From an uncultured Streptococcus sp. (GTDB lineage: Bacteria; Bacillota; Bacilli; Lactobacillales; Streptococcaceae): a DNA stretch of 13,363 nt. Made by a program: the position numbers and the translations under genes. Shown here in pieces: positions 1 to 7,081 of this stretch (the first letter of the stretch is position 1; every line of letters starts with the position of its first letter). The notes beneath the pieces are model-generated. The model did no database searches. It saw nothing but the letters and a program-made list of their open reading frames with translations, and was not told the origin of the DNA. The stretch lies in assembly GCF_938036805.1 (NCBI RefSeq), contig NZ_CALHWC010000006.1:1-13363 (forward strand), read 5' to 3'.

Positions 1-404
1 GACGCCAAAGAGAGAAAATCCAGAAAAGGCAGAAACCGGAGAAATATTTGGCAACTGACGGTCAAACTATCATCCTAGTCGGCCGCAACAACCTCCAAAA
101 TGACGAACTGACGTTTAAGATGGCTAAGAAGGACGAGCTTTGGTTCCACGCCAAGGATATTCCGGGTAGCCATGTGGTCATCACAGGCAATCTTCAGCCC
201 AGCGATGAGGTAAAGACAGACGCTGCTGAGCTAGCGGCCTACTTCTCCAAGGCCAGACTCTCTAATCTGGTCCAAGTGGACATGATTGAAGTCAGAAAAC
301 TCAACAAACCAACTGGCGGCAAGCCCGGATTTGTCACCTATACGGGCCAGAAAACCCTGCGCGTCACACCAGATGAAGAAAAGATTAAAAGCATGAAAAT
401 GTAA
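1..404 (+). CDS. pavA: PavA/FbpA fibronectin-binding protein (RqcH/NFACT family), 3' end only
   Basis: The frame is open from the left edge (codons in phase with position 3) to TAA at 402-404, so this is the last ~134 residues of a longer gene that begins outside the window; the TTG at 48 is an internal leucine, not a start. The visible part is the C-terminal NFACT-R (DUF814) domain, with the hallmark segment ELWFHAKDIPGSHVVI and a following TKAAELAAYFSKAR-like helix (here TDAAELAAYFSKAR). Full-length family members are about 550 residues. By family knowledge the protein is a non-LPXTG surface adhesin that binds fibronectin, and it is also homologous to RqcH/Rqc2, which adds alanine tails to peptides stuck on split 50S ribosomes. 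It is the only plus-strand gene in the window and converges on budA. Identification is strong; which role dominates here cannot be read from the sequence. Confidence 0.95.
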   Translation, partial: RQREKIQKRQKPEKYLATDGQTIILVGRNNLQNDELTFKMAKKDELWFHAKDIPGSHVVITGNLQPSDEVKTDAAELAAYFSKARLSNLVQVDMIEVRKLNKPTGGKPGFVTYTGQKTLRVTPDEEKIKSMKM

Positions 405-451
405 ACTAATCAGTTTCTAAAATATCGATTTGGCGGATATTAAAAACAAAA

Positions 452-469
452 GAGGAGCCTCGGCTCCTC
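452..469 (-). terminator. Rho-independent terminator for budA (minus strand)
   Basis: The arms gaggagc (452-458) and gctcctc (463-469) form a perfect 7-bp GC-rich stem with a 4-nt loop. Read leftward, the stem is followed by TTTTGTTTTTA, a good U tract; read rightward it is followed only by AAACTTACTG. It therefore fits as the terminator of the minus-strand budA transcript, about 100 nt beyond its stop. Confidence 0.75.
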
Positions 470-504
470 AAACTTACTGAATTTAAAAATCTAGTTATCT
501 TTCA

Positions 505-540
505 GAGGTTGGGACGGCAGATTCCTAGCCTCTTTTTTTA
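505..540 (+). terminator. Rho-independent terminator for pavA (plus strand)
   Basis: The arms gaggttggga (505-514) and tcctagcctc (523-532) pair over 10 bp with two G-U wobbles around an 8-nt loop, followed by a run of Ts up to 539. The T run is only on the plus side, so this terminates pavA. The arms resemble those of the terminator hairpin at 5257-5282 (gaggctgggac / gtcctagcctc), suggesting a shared, dispersed terminator sequence. Confidence 0.75.
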
Positions 541-570
541 TCAAAAGTAAACAATTGTCACAGTAATTGA

Positions 571-1290
571 CTACTCAACCTTGTCCATGTCCGATCTTAC
601 TTCATCGACATTGAATTTTGCAAAGAGGAACTTACGGTCTTGAACTGGGAAACGTTGATCCAACTGATCGACAGCACCTAGCTCCACAATACCTTCCTTG
701 ATAACAAAGTCCATAACGTGACCACCAAAGGTATGGTCGTCTGAAATAAAGTGAAGATGATAGCCGGCTACACTGACACCGTGGAAAATTTCGGGTGTCC
801 AAAAGCCAACAATAGTTCCAGAAACATTGTCCGCATGGTACTCTGGCTGACTCACGGCCACCTCAGCAAACTTCTTCTCTGAAGTCGATTTTGGAATCAT
901 TCGCACATGCATGTGGGAAAATTCTCCATGAATCTTGATGGAGCGAAATAAATTTTCCCCATCGTAATAGGATTCAATTCGCTGTTCCAGCTCTTCATCT
1001 GTCATTTCGAAGCGTTGGCGGAAAATAACCTCTGCTTGGTGGGGAACAACCGCAGCGTAAGGCACTGTCACATCATCTGAAACTTCAACGACTTCAGGCA
1101 CATTGCCAGATCCCTTAGCCTGATAGGCCTTACCATCAAGAACGATCAATTCCCCATCGATGGAATCCAGTGTACCAATCCCCAAATCGCCGTATTTCAG
1201 GAGCTCCCCAATCGTCATGCTCCCACCATAAAGTCCAGCCATCAAAGCTCCTAAGGTGTTATACTGAAATAATTTCACTGGCTCTGCCAT
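571..1290 (-). CDS. budA: Alpha-acetolactate decarboxylase
   Basis: The 239-residue protein has the usual length and architecture of acetolactate decarboxylases (BudA/AldB/ALDC). The segment GYHLHFISDDHTFGGHVMDF carries H178, H180 and H191, whose spacing (2 and 11) matches the zinc ligands of the characterised Bacillus enzyme; the N-terminal YNTLGALMAGLYGG stretch is also typical. The enzyme is cytoplasmic and converts (S)-2-acetolactate to (R)-acetoin, draining surplus pyruvate to a neutral product and away from branched-chain amino acid synthesis. The ATG start at 1288-1290 has TAGGAGA five nt upstream (tctcct, 1295-1300). No acetolactate synthase gene is next to it. It has its own promoter and is convergent with pavA. 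In lactic acid bacteria the gene is often called aldB. Confidence 0.95.
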   Translation of the reverse strand: MAEPVKLFQYNTLGALMAGLYGGSMTIGELLKYGDLGIGTLDSIDGELIVLDGKAYQAKGSGNVPEVVEVSDDVTVPYAAVVPHQAEVIFRQRFEMTDEELEQRIESYYDGENLFRSIKIHGEFSHMHVRMIPKSTSEKKFAEVAVSQPEYHADNVSGTIVGFWTPEIFHGVSVAGYHLHFISDDHTFGGHVMDFVIKEGIVELGAVDQLDQRFPVQDRKFLFAKFNVDEVRSDMDKVE

Positions 1291-1335
1291 TTTTTCTCCT
1301 ATATCAATAAACTTCTGTATTTTCTAAGATAATTA

Positions 1336-1363
1336 AGTATATCATATTCTGGTCAAAATTCAA
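1336..1363 (-). promoter_or_regulatory. Putative sigma-A promoter of budA
   Basis: On the minus strand, TTGAAT (1358-1363) and TATACT (1336-1341) are separated by 16 nt, and the -10 is preceded by TGA, giving an extended -10 (TGnTATACT). The predicted start lies about 35-40 nt upstream of the budA ATG. A second, poorer -35 candidate (TTGACC) lies inside the spacer. No cre site is seen here. Confidence 0.6.
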
Positions 1364-1404
1364 AAAATGCGTTTAATGGACAATGAGAATCCGCACGGGA
1401 TGCC

Positions 1405-2154
1405 TTAAATCAGCCGGCTTTCCTCAATACCGACATCAGCGAGGATTTGAGCCACTTGGTCAAACTTCAAGCGAAAATGTTCCAGCTTGTGGCCGTCTGA
1501 TCCCACTGAAAAGCGCTGACCACCAAGCTCCTTGACAAGACCAAGAGCGTAGAGATAGAGATCTTCATGACCGTAGAGATACATAGACTTGCAGTTGAGT
1601 TCAAAGGCCAGATCATGATCAATCATCTTTTGAAAAAGCTGTCGCAGCTGCGGTTCAAAAGTTTTTAACTCCTCTACAGTAAGCTCAAATTTGCGGAAAC
1701 CATAGTCAAAGTGAGCTAGGACATCCGCCGGAACAGCCTCAATAGCCTCTTCTAGCTCTCTCAAGTAACGAGGAATTAACTCCATCTTGTCCAGCTGCAA
1801 GACTGGCTCTTCCAGATAGTCAAAACTGCCATTGTGGTGGACAGATAGGAGTTTCAGGTCGTATTTCTTATCGGCTAGGAATGCTAAAATATCAGCCTTA
1901 CGCGGAGCATAGTAACCAATTTCAATCCCCTTTTTGATGCGGTTGCCATATTGCTGGTTCAGCTCTGCAATTTTTGCCGAATAGGCCGCATAGTCAGGCA
2001 CATCATCATGGGGCGAGGCAGCTTGGTGAGGGTAGGGATTGGACAGGTCATAGTGCTCGGTGGTGATAATCTCGCCCTCATAATGGTCCAGATAGTCAGA
2101 AAAATCCGCCTCAGAATCATAGGAAAAATAGGTATGAAGATGGTTGTCGCGCAT
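1405..2154 (-). CDS. hisK: PHP-family histidinol-phosphatase (HisJ/HisK type)
   Basis: The 249-residue protein has the polymerase and histidinol phosphatase (PHP) metal-binding pattern in order: H5 and H7 in NHLHT, H34 in TTEH, E78 in EIGY, H106/H107 in SVHHNGS, H148 and D150 in HFDYG, and D220 and H222 in GSDGH. That pattern and length fit HisJ/HisK, which dephosphorylates L-histidinol phosphate in histidine synthesis in the cytoplasm. The ATG at 2152-2154 has AAAGGCGG six nt upstream. No other his gene is in the window, so the substrate is assigned by family only; related PHP phosphoesterases act on other small phosphates. It reads the same way as the upstream DUF4298 gene, with a 159-nt gap that contains a long-range stem and a possible small ORF. 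Confidence 0.85.
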   Translation of the reverse strand: MRDNHLHTYFSYDSEADFSDYLDHYEGEIITTEHYDLSNPYPHQAASPHDDVPDYAAYSAKIAELNQQYGNRIKKGIEIGYYAPRKADILAFLADKKYDLKLLSVHHNGSFDYLEEPVLQLDKMELIPRYLRELEEAIEAVPADVLAHFDYGFRKFELTVEELKTFEPQLRQLFQKMIDHDLAFELNCKSMYLYGHEDLYLYALGLVKELGGQRFSVGSDGHKLEHFRLKFDQVAQILADVGIEESRLI

Positions 2155-2313
2155 GCTGGTCCGCCTTTCTGCAAATCTTGTGTTCCTTTAATAATGTCAA
2201 CGGTTGGTCGGCCCTTGTTTTATATTTCCCACATTTCCAATCCTTTCGTTGACGTTGTCCATGCTCTAGACTTTCGATAGAAGCCATTTTATTTCAAAAA
2301 TCCTCCTAGGCCT

Positions 2314-2619
2314 TTACCTTTCTTTCAGCATGGCACTGGATAGGTCTAGCAGCTGCAGCGCTGTCTCAAAGTGCTCTCCCATCAGGTCATAAACAGCATC
2401 TTCGCTCAAAACGCCGCAGGCCACATTCTCAGGAAAGTCTGGTCGATTGGAAAATTCCAAATCGTCAAAGAAAACTTGGCTAGTGTAATAATCTCGGAGC
2501 TGAATATAATTCTTCTGGCTAGCCTCCAGCTCAGCCAAAGCAGATTGAGCTGCAGCCAGCGTCTGAGCGTATTTATTCAAATGCTCTTCCATTTCTTGGA
2601 TTCGTTTCAGTTGGGACAA
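2314..2619 (-). CDS. Small DUF4298-type protein, TTG start
   Basis: I chose the TTG at 2617-2619, giving 101 residues beginning SQLKRIQEMEEHLNK after the start. It has a good AAGGAG (2628-2633) eight nt upstream, whereas an upstream in-frame TTG at 2641-2643 would put that site inside the gene. The N-terminal half (residues ~3-50) is charged and helical with coiled-coil character; the C-terminal half contains a LEFSNRPDFPENVACGVLSEDAVYDL-like region (split here as FSNRPDFPENV and CGVLSEDAVYDL). This combination matches the uncharacterised DUF4298 family of streptococci and relatives. No signal peptide or membrane segment is present, so it should be cytoplasmic. Function unknown. It lies 101 nt after the TPR gene, on the same strand, and could be co-transcribed with it; I see no convincing promoter in the gap. 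Confidence 0.8.
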   Translation of the reverse strand: MSQLKRIQEMEEHLNKYAQTLAAAQSALAELEASQKNYIQLRDYYTSQVFFDDLEFSNRPDFPENVACGVLSEDAVYDLMGEHFETALQLLDLSSAMLKER

Positions 2620-2720
2620 TATCTCTACTCCTTCTTTAATCAAACTATCGTGTCAGCAAAAACAAGCCTCTTCCTAATATAATCGAAAACTAGCAAGACA
2701 AGAGATTTTTCAAGAGAACT

Positions 2721-3950
2721 TTACAAACTTTCGTACAAATCTGCCATAGCAGTGTCATCTGGAACCAAACGCAGATATTTGCCAGCCTGTATTTTCGCTT
2801 CTTCCACATGCCCTAGTTCACGCAATAAATAAACATATTCTTCCAAAAATTCAGGATTTTCCTGCAAGTCAACTGCCAGTTCCTGATACAGCTCCTCAGC
2901 TTTTTCCAGATTTTCCAAGGCTTGATAAGCACGCGCCAGATTCCAGCGAGTCAAGACATTGTCTAGCTCTTGTTCCTCAAAAGCTAAGACCTCGTCGTAG
3001 CGTTCCTGCTCCAGATAGAGATTGGTAAGGCGTAGAGCAATTTCCTCCAAATCATCTGCATTTTCCTGAGCTGCCAGCAAGTAGTTTTCAGATTTTTCCA
3101 CATCATGCAGTTCGTAAGACAGTTGGGAAGCGAGGAGCAAAAGGCGAGTCTCGAAAGGATTTTTGGTCAAACCTTGCTCTGCAATTGCCAAAGCTTCCTC
3201 CGTCTTATGCTCCGCATGGAGAGACTGCGCGTAGGCATACTCATAGCCTTCAAAATCTGGCGAAATCGTATCCAGCTGCTTGAAGTACAAATTAGCTTTT
3301 TGGTACTCCTCTTGCTCATACAAGATAGCTGCCAATTCATAGACCGTCTCTTCGTCGTACTCCAGCTCCACAGCTTTTTCCAAAAATTCAATGGCAGCTT
3401 CAATTTTCCCCAGACTGGCATAGCAAAGACCGATGCGCTGATAGGTGGACACACCTGTCTGCTCGTAGATAGAGCGATTATCTAGCTGGGCATATTCCCT
3501 GATGGCTTGGGAAAAATTTTCCAATTCAAACTCAATTTCTGCTAAACCAAAAGTCACCAAAGGTTCGTCCGACAGTTTGGCAGCTTCCAGCAATTTCTCC
3601 CGCGCCACATCTGGCAATCCCTCTAGCTGATAGAGGTCAGCCTTTGCCAAGAGAGCAGCCACATACCATTCACTTTCTGAGTCAATTTCCTCTAAATAGG
3701 CAAAAGCTTCTTCCAAGTCACCATCGTCAGCAGCAATCGTTGCCAGACTGATATAGGATTCCGGAAAGAGCGGAGCCAATTTTTCATAAATTCGCTTGGC
3801 TTGAGGGAAAAAGCCGATACTTTCTAAGTAATCGGCTAATTCTAACAACTCTTGATCGGTATCTTGGCTCAAAGCCTCTTCAAAATACTTCTCAGCCTGC
3901 GCTAAATCCTGATTTTGCAGGGCTGTTAACATTTGTTCACTCTTACTCAC
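2721..3950 (-). CDS. Tetratricopeptide-repeat protein (YpiA-like), GTG start
   Basis: The 409-residue acidic protein consists almost entirely of ~34-residue helical TPR units, for example the units around LGKIEAAIEFLEKAVEL, EEYQKANLYFKQL and ENLEKAEELYQELA. It has no signal peptide, membrane segment or catalytic motif, so it is probably a cytoplasmic protein-protein interaction scaffold. It resembles Bacillus YpiA, whose role is not firmly known. The start is GTG at 3948-3950 with AGGAG (3957-3961) six nt upstream; the first internal ATG, six codons later, lacks such a site. The start overlaps the last 8 nt of the AI-2E-family gene, so the two are very probably translationally coupled in one operon. 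Confidence 0.88.
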   Translation of the reverse strand: MSKSEQMLTALQNQDLAQAEKYFEEALSQDTDQELLELADYLESIGFFPQAKRIYEKLAPLFPESYISLATIAADDGDLEEAFAYLEEIDSESEWYVAALLAKADLYQLEGLPDVAREKLLEAAKLSDEPLVTFGLAEIEFELENFSQAIREYAQLDNRSIYEQTGVSTYQRIGLCYASLGKIEAAIEFLEKAVELEYDEETVYELAAILYEQEEYQKANLYFKQLDTISPDFEGYEYAYAQSLHAEHKTEEALAIAEQGLTKNPFETRLLLLASQLSYELHDVEKSENYLLAAQENADDLEEIALRLTNLYLEQERYDEVLAFEEQELDNVLTRWNLARAYQALENLEKAEELYQELAVDLQENPEFLEEYVYLLRELGHVEEAKIQAGKYLRLVPDDTAMADLYESL

Positions 3951-5112
3951 TGCCTTCTCCTAATTCTTGAACACTTTCTTCATACAAACCGCTGACCTTC
4001 TTGTACCACTTAAAGAGCGCTGTGATGGCAACCTTGGCTGACGCATAAGCTGGAATTCCCAGCAAGACGCCCCAGATACCAAACATGGTTCCTGAAGTCA
4101 GCAAAACAAATAAAATCGTAATAGGATGGATGCTTAATTGACTTCCCAAAATCAAAGGAGACACAAAGCGTCCCTCAATAGTCTGCTCCACGATAAAGAC
4201 GATAATGACTTTCAACAGCATGATAGGACCAGCAATCAAACCAAGAACCAAGGCTGGCAACATGGCAAGGAAGCTTCCCAAATAAGGCACCAAGTTCAAA
4301 ACTCCTGCTACAACGGCTAGAGTTACACCGTAACGCAAGCCGATGATCTTGAAAAGAATCATAAACATAAAGGCCACAATAATCGCTACGGTCACCTGAC
4401 CACGAACATAATTGGCTAGCTGGGCATTGACATCCGTCATGACCTGACCAAATGACTCGCGGAATTTCGTTGGCAAGAACTGAACCACATAGCCTTTGAG
4501 ATTTTTCCCATCGCGCAGCAAATAGAAAAGAATAAAAGGCATGATGATGATAGCCACAATGATTTGTGAAGCCGTACTAATCAAATTGCTGGCCCAATTG
4601 ACTGCCTTAGATGAAAAATTACTAGCCCATGAAGTAATCTGAGTCGAAAGCTTATTCGTAACTTGCTCGATTTGTGGCTTCAAATCATCTGAAATATGAT
4701 TGGTCAAAACATCATCAATCATTTTATTAGCTTGCTTAAGATAGGCAGGAACATTTTTTGAAAAACTCACTATCTGATGCTGCAAGCTAGGAATAGCAAC
4801 CGCCAAGCCCCACACAATCAAGATACCAATCAAGACAAAGACAATCGTAATTCCAGCCACACGGCTAATCTTGCGCTTTTCCATCCAGTCGACAATGGGA
4901 TTGAGCAGATAGTAAAGCAGCCCAGCCAAAATCACTGGCAGCATGATAACACCAATAAACTCAATCACCGGCGTAAAAATAAAACTAATTTTACTGAGAA
5001 TAAAAATGTTCAAACCGATGAGCAAGGTCACCAAAAATACGGTAATGGCCTTATTATCCAAGAACCATCTAAAAAACCAGGACAAACTAAAATCTTTTTC
5101 TTTGTGTTCCAT
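3943..5112 (-). CDS. AI-2E/PerM-family membrane transporter
   Basis: I place the start at the ATG 5110-5112 (MEHKEKDFSLSWFF), which has AAAGGAG six nt upstream (5119-5125). A longer frame exists to 5175 but would put the ribosome binding site and the -10 inside the gene. The 389-residue product has the family layout: three N-terminal membrane helices (about residues 22-40, 46-70, 84-107), a long extracytoplasmic amphipathic segment (~110-185), then four or five more helices with the conserved NLVPYLG, EGRFVSPLILG and GVLLGIPAYA motifs. Family members were named for TqsA-like autoinducer-2 export, but many are sodium/proton antiporters or permeases of unknown substrate, so AI-2 transport is not established. 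It heads a two-gene unit with the overlapping TPR gene. Confidence 0.9.
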   Translation of the reverse strand: MEHKEKDFSLSWFFRWFLDNKAITVFLVTLLIGLNIFILSKISFIFTPVIEFIGVIMLPVILAGLLYYLLNPIVDWMEKRKISRVAGITIVFVLIGILIVWGLAVAIPSLQHQIVSFSKNVPAYLKQANKMIDDVLTNHISDDLKPQIEQVTNKLSTQITSWASNFSSKAVNWASNLISTASQIIVAIIIMPFILFYLLRDGKNLKGYVVQFLPTKFRESFGQVMTDVNAQLANYVRGQVTVAIIVAFMFMILFKIIGLRYGVTLAVVAGVLNLVPYLGSFLAMLPALVLGLIAGPIMLLKVIIVFIVEQTIEGRFVSPLILGSQLSIHPITILFVLLTSGTMFGIWGVLLGIPAYASAKVAITALFKWYKKVSGLYEESVQELGEGSE

Positions 5113-5118
5113 ATTCAA

Positions 5119-5145
5119 CTCCTTTGGATATTCCTTTTCATTGTA
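5119..5145 (-). promoter_or_regulatory. Extended -10 promoter and RBS of the AI-2E-family gene
   Basis: On the minus strand TACAAT (5140-5145) is preceded by TGT, an extended -10 motif; no good -35 stands at 16-18 nt (TTGAAG is at about 20 nt). The predicted start falls about 20 nt before the ATG at 5112, with AAAGGAG at 5119-5125. This supports the shorter start of the gene. Confidence 0.5.
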
Positions 5146-5256
5146 ACATTTTTCAGAAAAAATATCTTCAAGCAACCATGATGAAATGGCCTATTTATCA
5201 GACTTTTTCACTGATTGTAACTAAAGGCCTATTTTTCTGCGAAAATAAAGAAAAAA

Positions 5257-5282
5257 GAGGCTGGGACAAAAGTCCTAGCCTC
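5257..5282 (-). terminator. Rho-independent terminator after manA (minus strand)
   Basis: The arms gaggctgggac (5257-5267) and gtcctagcctc (5272-5282) form an 11-bp stem around an AAAA/TTTT loop, perfect except for one G-U (plus) or A-C (minus) position. Read leftward it is followed by TTTTTTCTTTATTTT, a strong U tract; read rightward there is none. It therefore ends the manA transcript, about 160 nt past the manA stop, with the repeat region between. Confidence 0.8.
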
Positions 5283-5430
5283 TCAATTGGCTTTGGATTG
5301 TCGAGCAAGACGCAGTGGTTGAGTGGCCTCTACTACGCTGATTTCATCAGCTTTTACAGCCCTACTCAACTGTGCGGAGGTGGGACGACGAAATCGAATT
5401 CTAACGAATTACCGATTTCGGTCCCACTCT
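5257..5430. repeat. Structured intergenic streptococcal repeat (three hairpins)
   Basis: The stretch is built of three inverted repeats: the terminator stem at 5257-5282; an imperfect stem with outer arms around gttgag/ctcaac (about 5318-5370) and an inner perfect hairpin gctgat-ttc-atcagc near 5338-5352; and a 19-bp interrupted stem at 5380-5427 (gtgggac/gtcccac, cgaaatcg/cgatttcg, aatt/aatt). Small frames run through it on both strands but none has a ribosome binding site or protein-like sequence. From memory, near-identical sequences recur between genes in mitis/sanguinis-group streptococci; the multi-copy nature cannot be shown from this window. It ends about 15 nt from the manA stop. Confidence 0.6.
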
Positions 5431-5444
5431 CATTTGTTTTTTCA

Positions 5445-6386
5445 CTATGGATGGCTGACAATCAGTTGTAAGTTGCCAGACAAGATCCACTCTGTGACAT
5501 CACTCGGCAGGATGAAATGAGTGCCTTTTTCGATTGGATACACTAGTCCATCTACTGTCAACTCGCCAGCACCTTCCAAAACGCTGAACAGACTGTAAGC
5601 TGCTGTCTTTTTAAACTCAACAGAACCAGCAATGTCCCACTTGTAAACAGCAAAGAAGTTATTGGCCACCAAAAGAGCAGAAGTCAAATCATCTGCCTGA
5701 ATGGTAACGGGACGGCTATTAGCAGGCTCGCCGATAGTCAAAACATCAATCGATTGCTCCAAATGCAACTCACGCAGATTGCCAGCATCGTCCTTACGAT
5801 CAAAGTCATAGACCCGATAAGTGGTATCGCTAGATTGCTGAGTCTCCAAAATCAGAATCCCTGAGCCAATAGCATGCATGGTGCCACTTGGGACATAGAA
5901 GAAATCACCAGCCTTGACTGGAATTTTGGTCAAAAGATGATCCCAGTCCTTGCTCTCGATTTGCTGGCGCAGCTCTTCCTTGCTCTGGGCATTGTGACCG
6001 TAGATAATCTCCGCTCCTTCGTCTGCAGCAATAACATACCAGCACTCAGTCTTGCCAAGTTCGCCTTCGTGCTCTAGTCCATAGGCATCATCTGGATGGA
6101 CCTGAACACTGAGCCAGTCATTGGCATCTAAAATCTTGGTCAAAAGCGGAAAGACAGGCTCTGGACGATTGCCAAAGAGCTCACGGTGCTCGGCATAGAG
6201 CGCATCTAGCTTCTGACCTGCAAAACGGCCATTCTTGACGGTTGAGACACCGTTGGGATGAGCCGAAATCGCCCAATACTCGCCCACATGGTCGCTGGGA
6301 ATTTCATAGCCAAAGACATCGCGCAGCTTGGTGCCGCCCCAAATTTTCTCCTGCATCACAGACTGTAGAAATAACGGTTCTGACAT
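5445..6386 (-). CDS. manA: Mannose-6-phosphate isomerase, class I
   Basis: The 313-residue protein is the short Gram-positive form of class I phosphomannose isomerase, a cytoplasmic zinc enzyme that interconverts mannose 6-phosphate and fructose 6-phosphate and so lets PTS-imported mannose enter glycolysis. The cupin metal site is visible: H97 in QVHPDD, E114 in GKTECW and H171 in VPSGTMHAIG; R191 in TTYRVYDFDR is the conserved catalytic arginine region. The ATG at 6384-6386 has AAGGAG (6393-6398) six nt upstream. The stop (TAG, 5445-5447) is followed almost directly by the structured repeat. It has its own promoter and is probably monocistronic. Confidence 0.95.
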   Translation of the reverse strand: MSEPLFLQSVMQEKIWGGTKLRDVFGYEIPSDHVGEYWAISAHPNGVSTVKNGRFAGQKLDALYAEHRELFGNRPEPVFPLLTKILDANDWLSVQVHPDDAYGLEHEGELGKTECWYVIAADEGAEIIYGHNAQSKEELRQQIESKDWDHLLTKIPVKAGDFFYVPSGTMHAIGSGILILETQQSSDTTYRVYDFDRKDDAGNLRELHLEQSIDVLTIGEPANSRPVTIQADDLTSALLVANNFFAVYKWDIAGSVEFKKTAAYSLFSVLEGAGELTVDGLVYPIEKGTHFILPSDVTEWILSGNLQLIVSHP

Positions 6387-6459
6387 AATAGTCTCCTTAC
6401 ATATTTTTCATCTTCCAAAATCCCATATTCCTTGGAGATGAAAGTTTGGTACTGCTTAC

Positions 6460-6489
6460 ATTATAATATAGACTCGGGCCCTTTGTCTA
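6460..6489 (-). promoter_or_regulatory. Putative sigma-A promoter of manA
   Basis: On the minus strand TAGACA (6484-6489) and a perfect TATAAT (6460-6465) are separated by 18 nt, upstream of the manA ATG at 6386 with a leader of about 65-70 nt. The spacer holds a GGGCCC palindrome. I see no cre site within it. Confidence 0.6.
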
Positions 6490-6533
6490 CTCCTACCTTA
6501 CTTTACATAAAAAATCTAGCTCTGGCCAGACCT

Positions 6534-7034
6534 TTATAATAAAAAGAGTAAAGCTCCCCAGCAAATGCCACAAAGATAGCCAACCAGCACATCCTTTGGA
6601 TAGTGCACCCCACCAATCACGCGCACCGCAGCCAGCCCTGCTGAAAGCAAGAGGCAGAGAAGCCCCAGCAGCCAGAAAAAGTAGAGTAGGCACATGGAAA
6701 TCACTGTCGCCGAAAAGACATGGCGGCTGGGCATGGACTTGCCTGATGTATCCTTGGCCAGCAAGGGTTGAATAGCCCATTTTTCGTAAGGGCGTGCTTG
6801 ATTCAGCCGTTTACGAATCGCTGACAAGAGACCAAATCCGATAGCTGGCAGGAGAAAAAAAGCAAGCAGCCCTTTCCAACCCTCTATCAGAAAGGCATCA
6901 ATCAAGACCAATCCATACACTAGAGGCATAAAAACAGTCATCCCCCTATTAAAATAGGCCATCCCTTTCACTATCCTAGGGCAACTGAGAAAAGGAGCTG
7001 TTAATTGTTGATAAAAAATTGTGTAGTCTTTCAT
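6534..7034 (-). CDS. PAP2-family membrane phosphatase
   Basis: The 166-residue protein is hydrophobic, with about five membrane helices, and has the acid phosphatase signature in order: a basic residue at 74/75 followed by R81-P82 (RKRLNQARP), P102-S-R-H105 (MPSRHVFSA, with R in place of the usual G of PSGH), and R138-x5-H144-x3-D148 (RVIGGVHYPKD). The two histidines and arginines needed for the phosphohistidine mechanism are all there, so it should be active. Substrates in the family include phosphatidic acid, phosphatidylglycerol phosphate and undecaprenyl pyrophosphate; which applies here is not visible. The ATG at 7032-7034 has only a weak AGGG site about 9 nt upstream. It lies 301 nt beyond glgA, past two hairpins, and has its own promoter candidate. 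Confidence 0.88.
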   Translation of the reverse strand: MKDYTIFYQQLTAPFLSCPRIVKGMAYFNRGMTVFMPLVYGLVLIDAFLIEGWKGLLAFFLLPAIGFGLLSAIRKRLNQARPYEKWAIQPLLAKDTSGKSMPSRHVFSATVISMCLLYFFWLLGLLCLLLSAGLAAVRVIGGVHYPKDVLVGYLCGICWGALLFLL

Positions 7035-7081
7035 GCTTGCTTACCCTGCTTTTCAAAAAGTCGAATTCTCTTACTTTCTCT

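Noticed and set aside
2620..2720. Promoter for the DUF4298 gene (TTGTCT with TATATT)
   Set aside because: The two elements are only about 14 nt apart and no better-spaced pair is present; co-transcription from upstream is at least as likely.
5113..5175. Upstream extension of the AI-2E-family gene to an earlier ATG at 5175
   Set aside because: The extra 21 codons would cover the AAAGGAG site and the extended -10 element, and the added residues are charged and unlike the N-terminus expected for the family.
5124..5520. Two overlapping plus-strand frames (5124-5471 and 5323-5520) through the intergenic repeat
   Set aside because: They lie within and across inverted repeats, have no ribosome binding site, no protein-like composition, and the second runs into the 3' end of manA on the opposite strand. 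Best explained as chance frames in a repeat.
6505..6533. Possible terminator after the PAP2 gene (TCTGGCCAGA palindrome then TTTTTT on the minus strand)
   Set aside because: The palindrome has no room for a loop; opening one leaves only about three pairs, too weak to call although the T run is suggestive.
6493..6780. Minus-strand frame of 95 codons inside the PAP2 gene
   Set aside because: It overlaps the PAP2 catalytic motifs in another frame and reads as a translation of hydrophobic-helix codons shifted by one base; no ribosome binding site.
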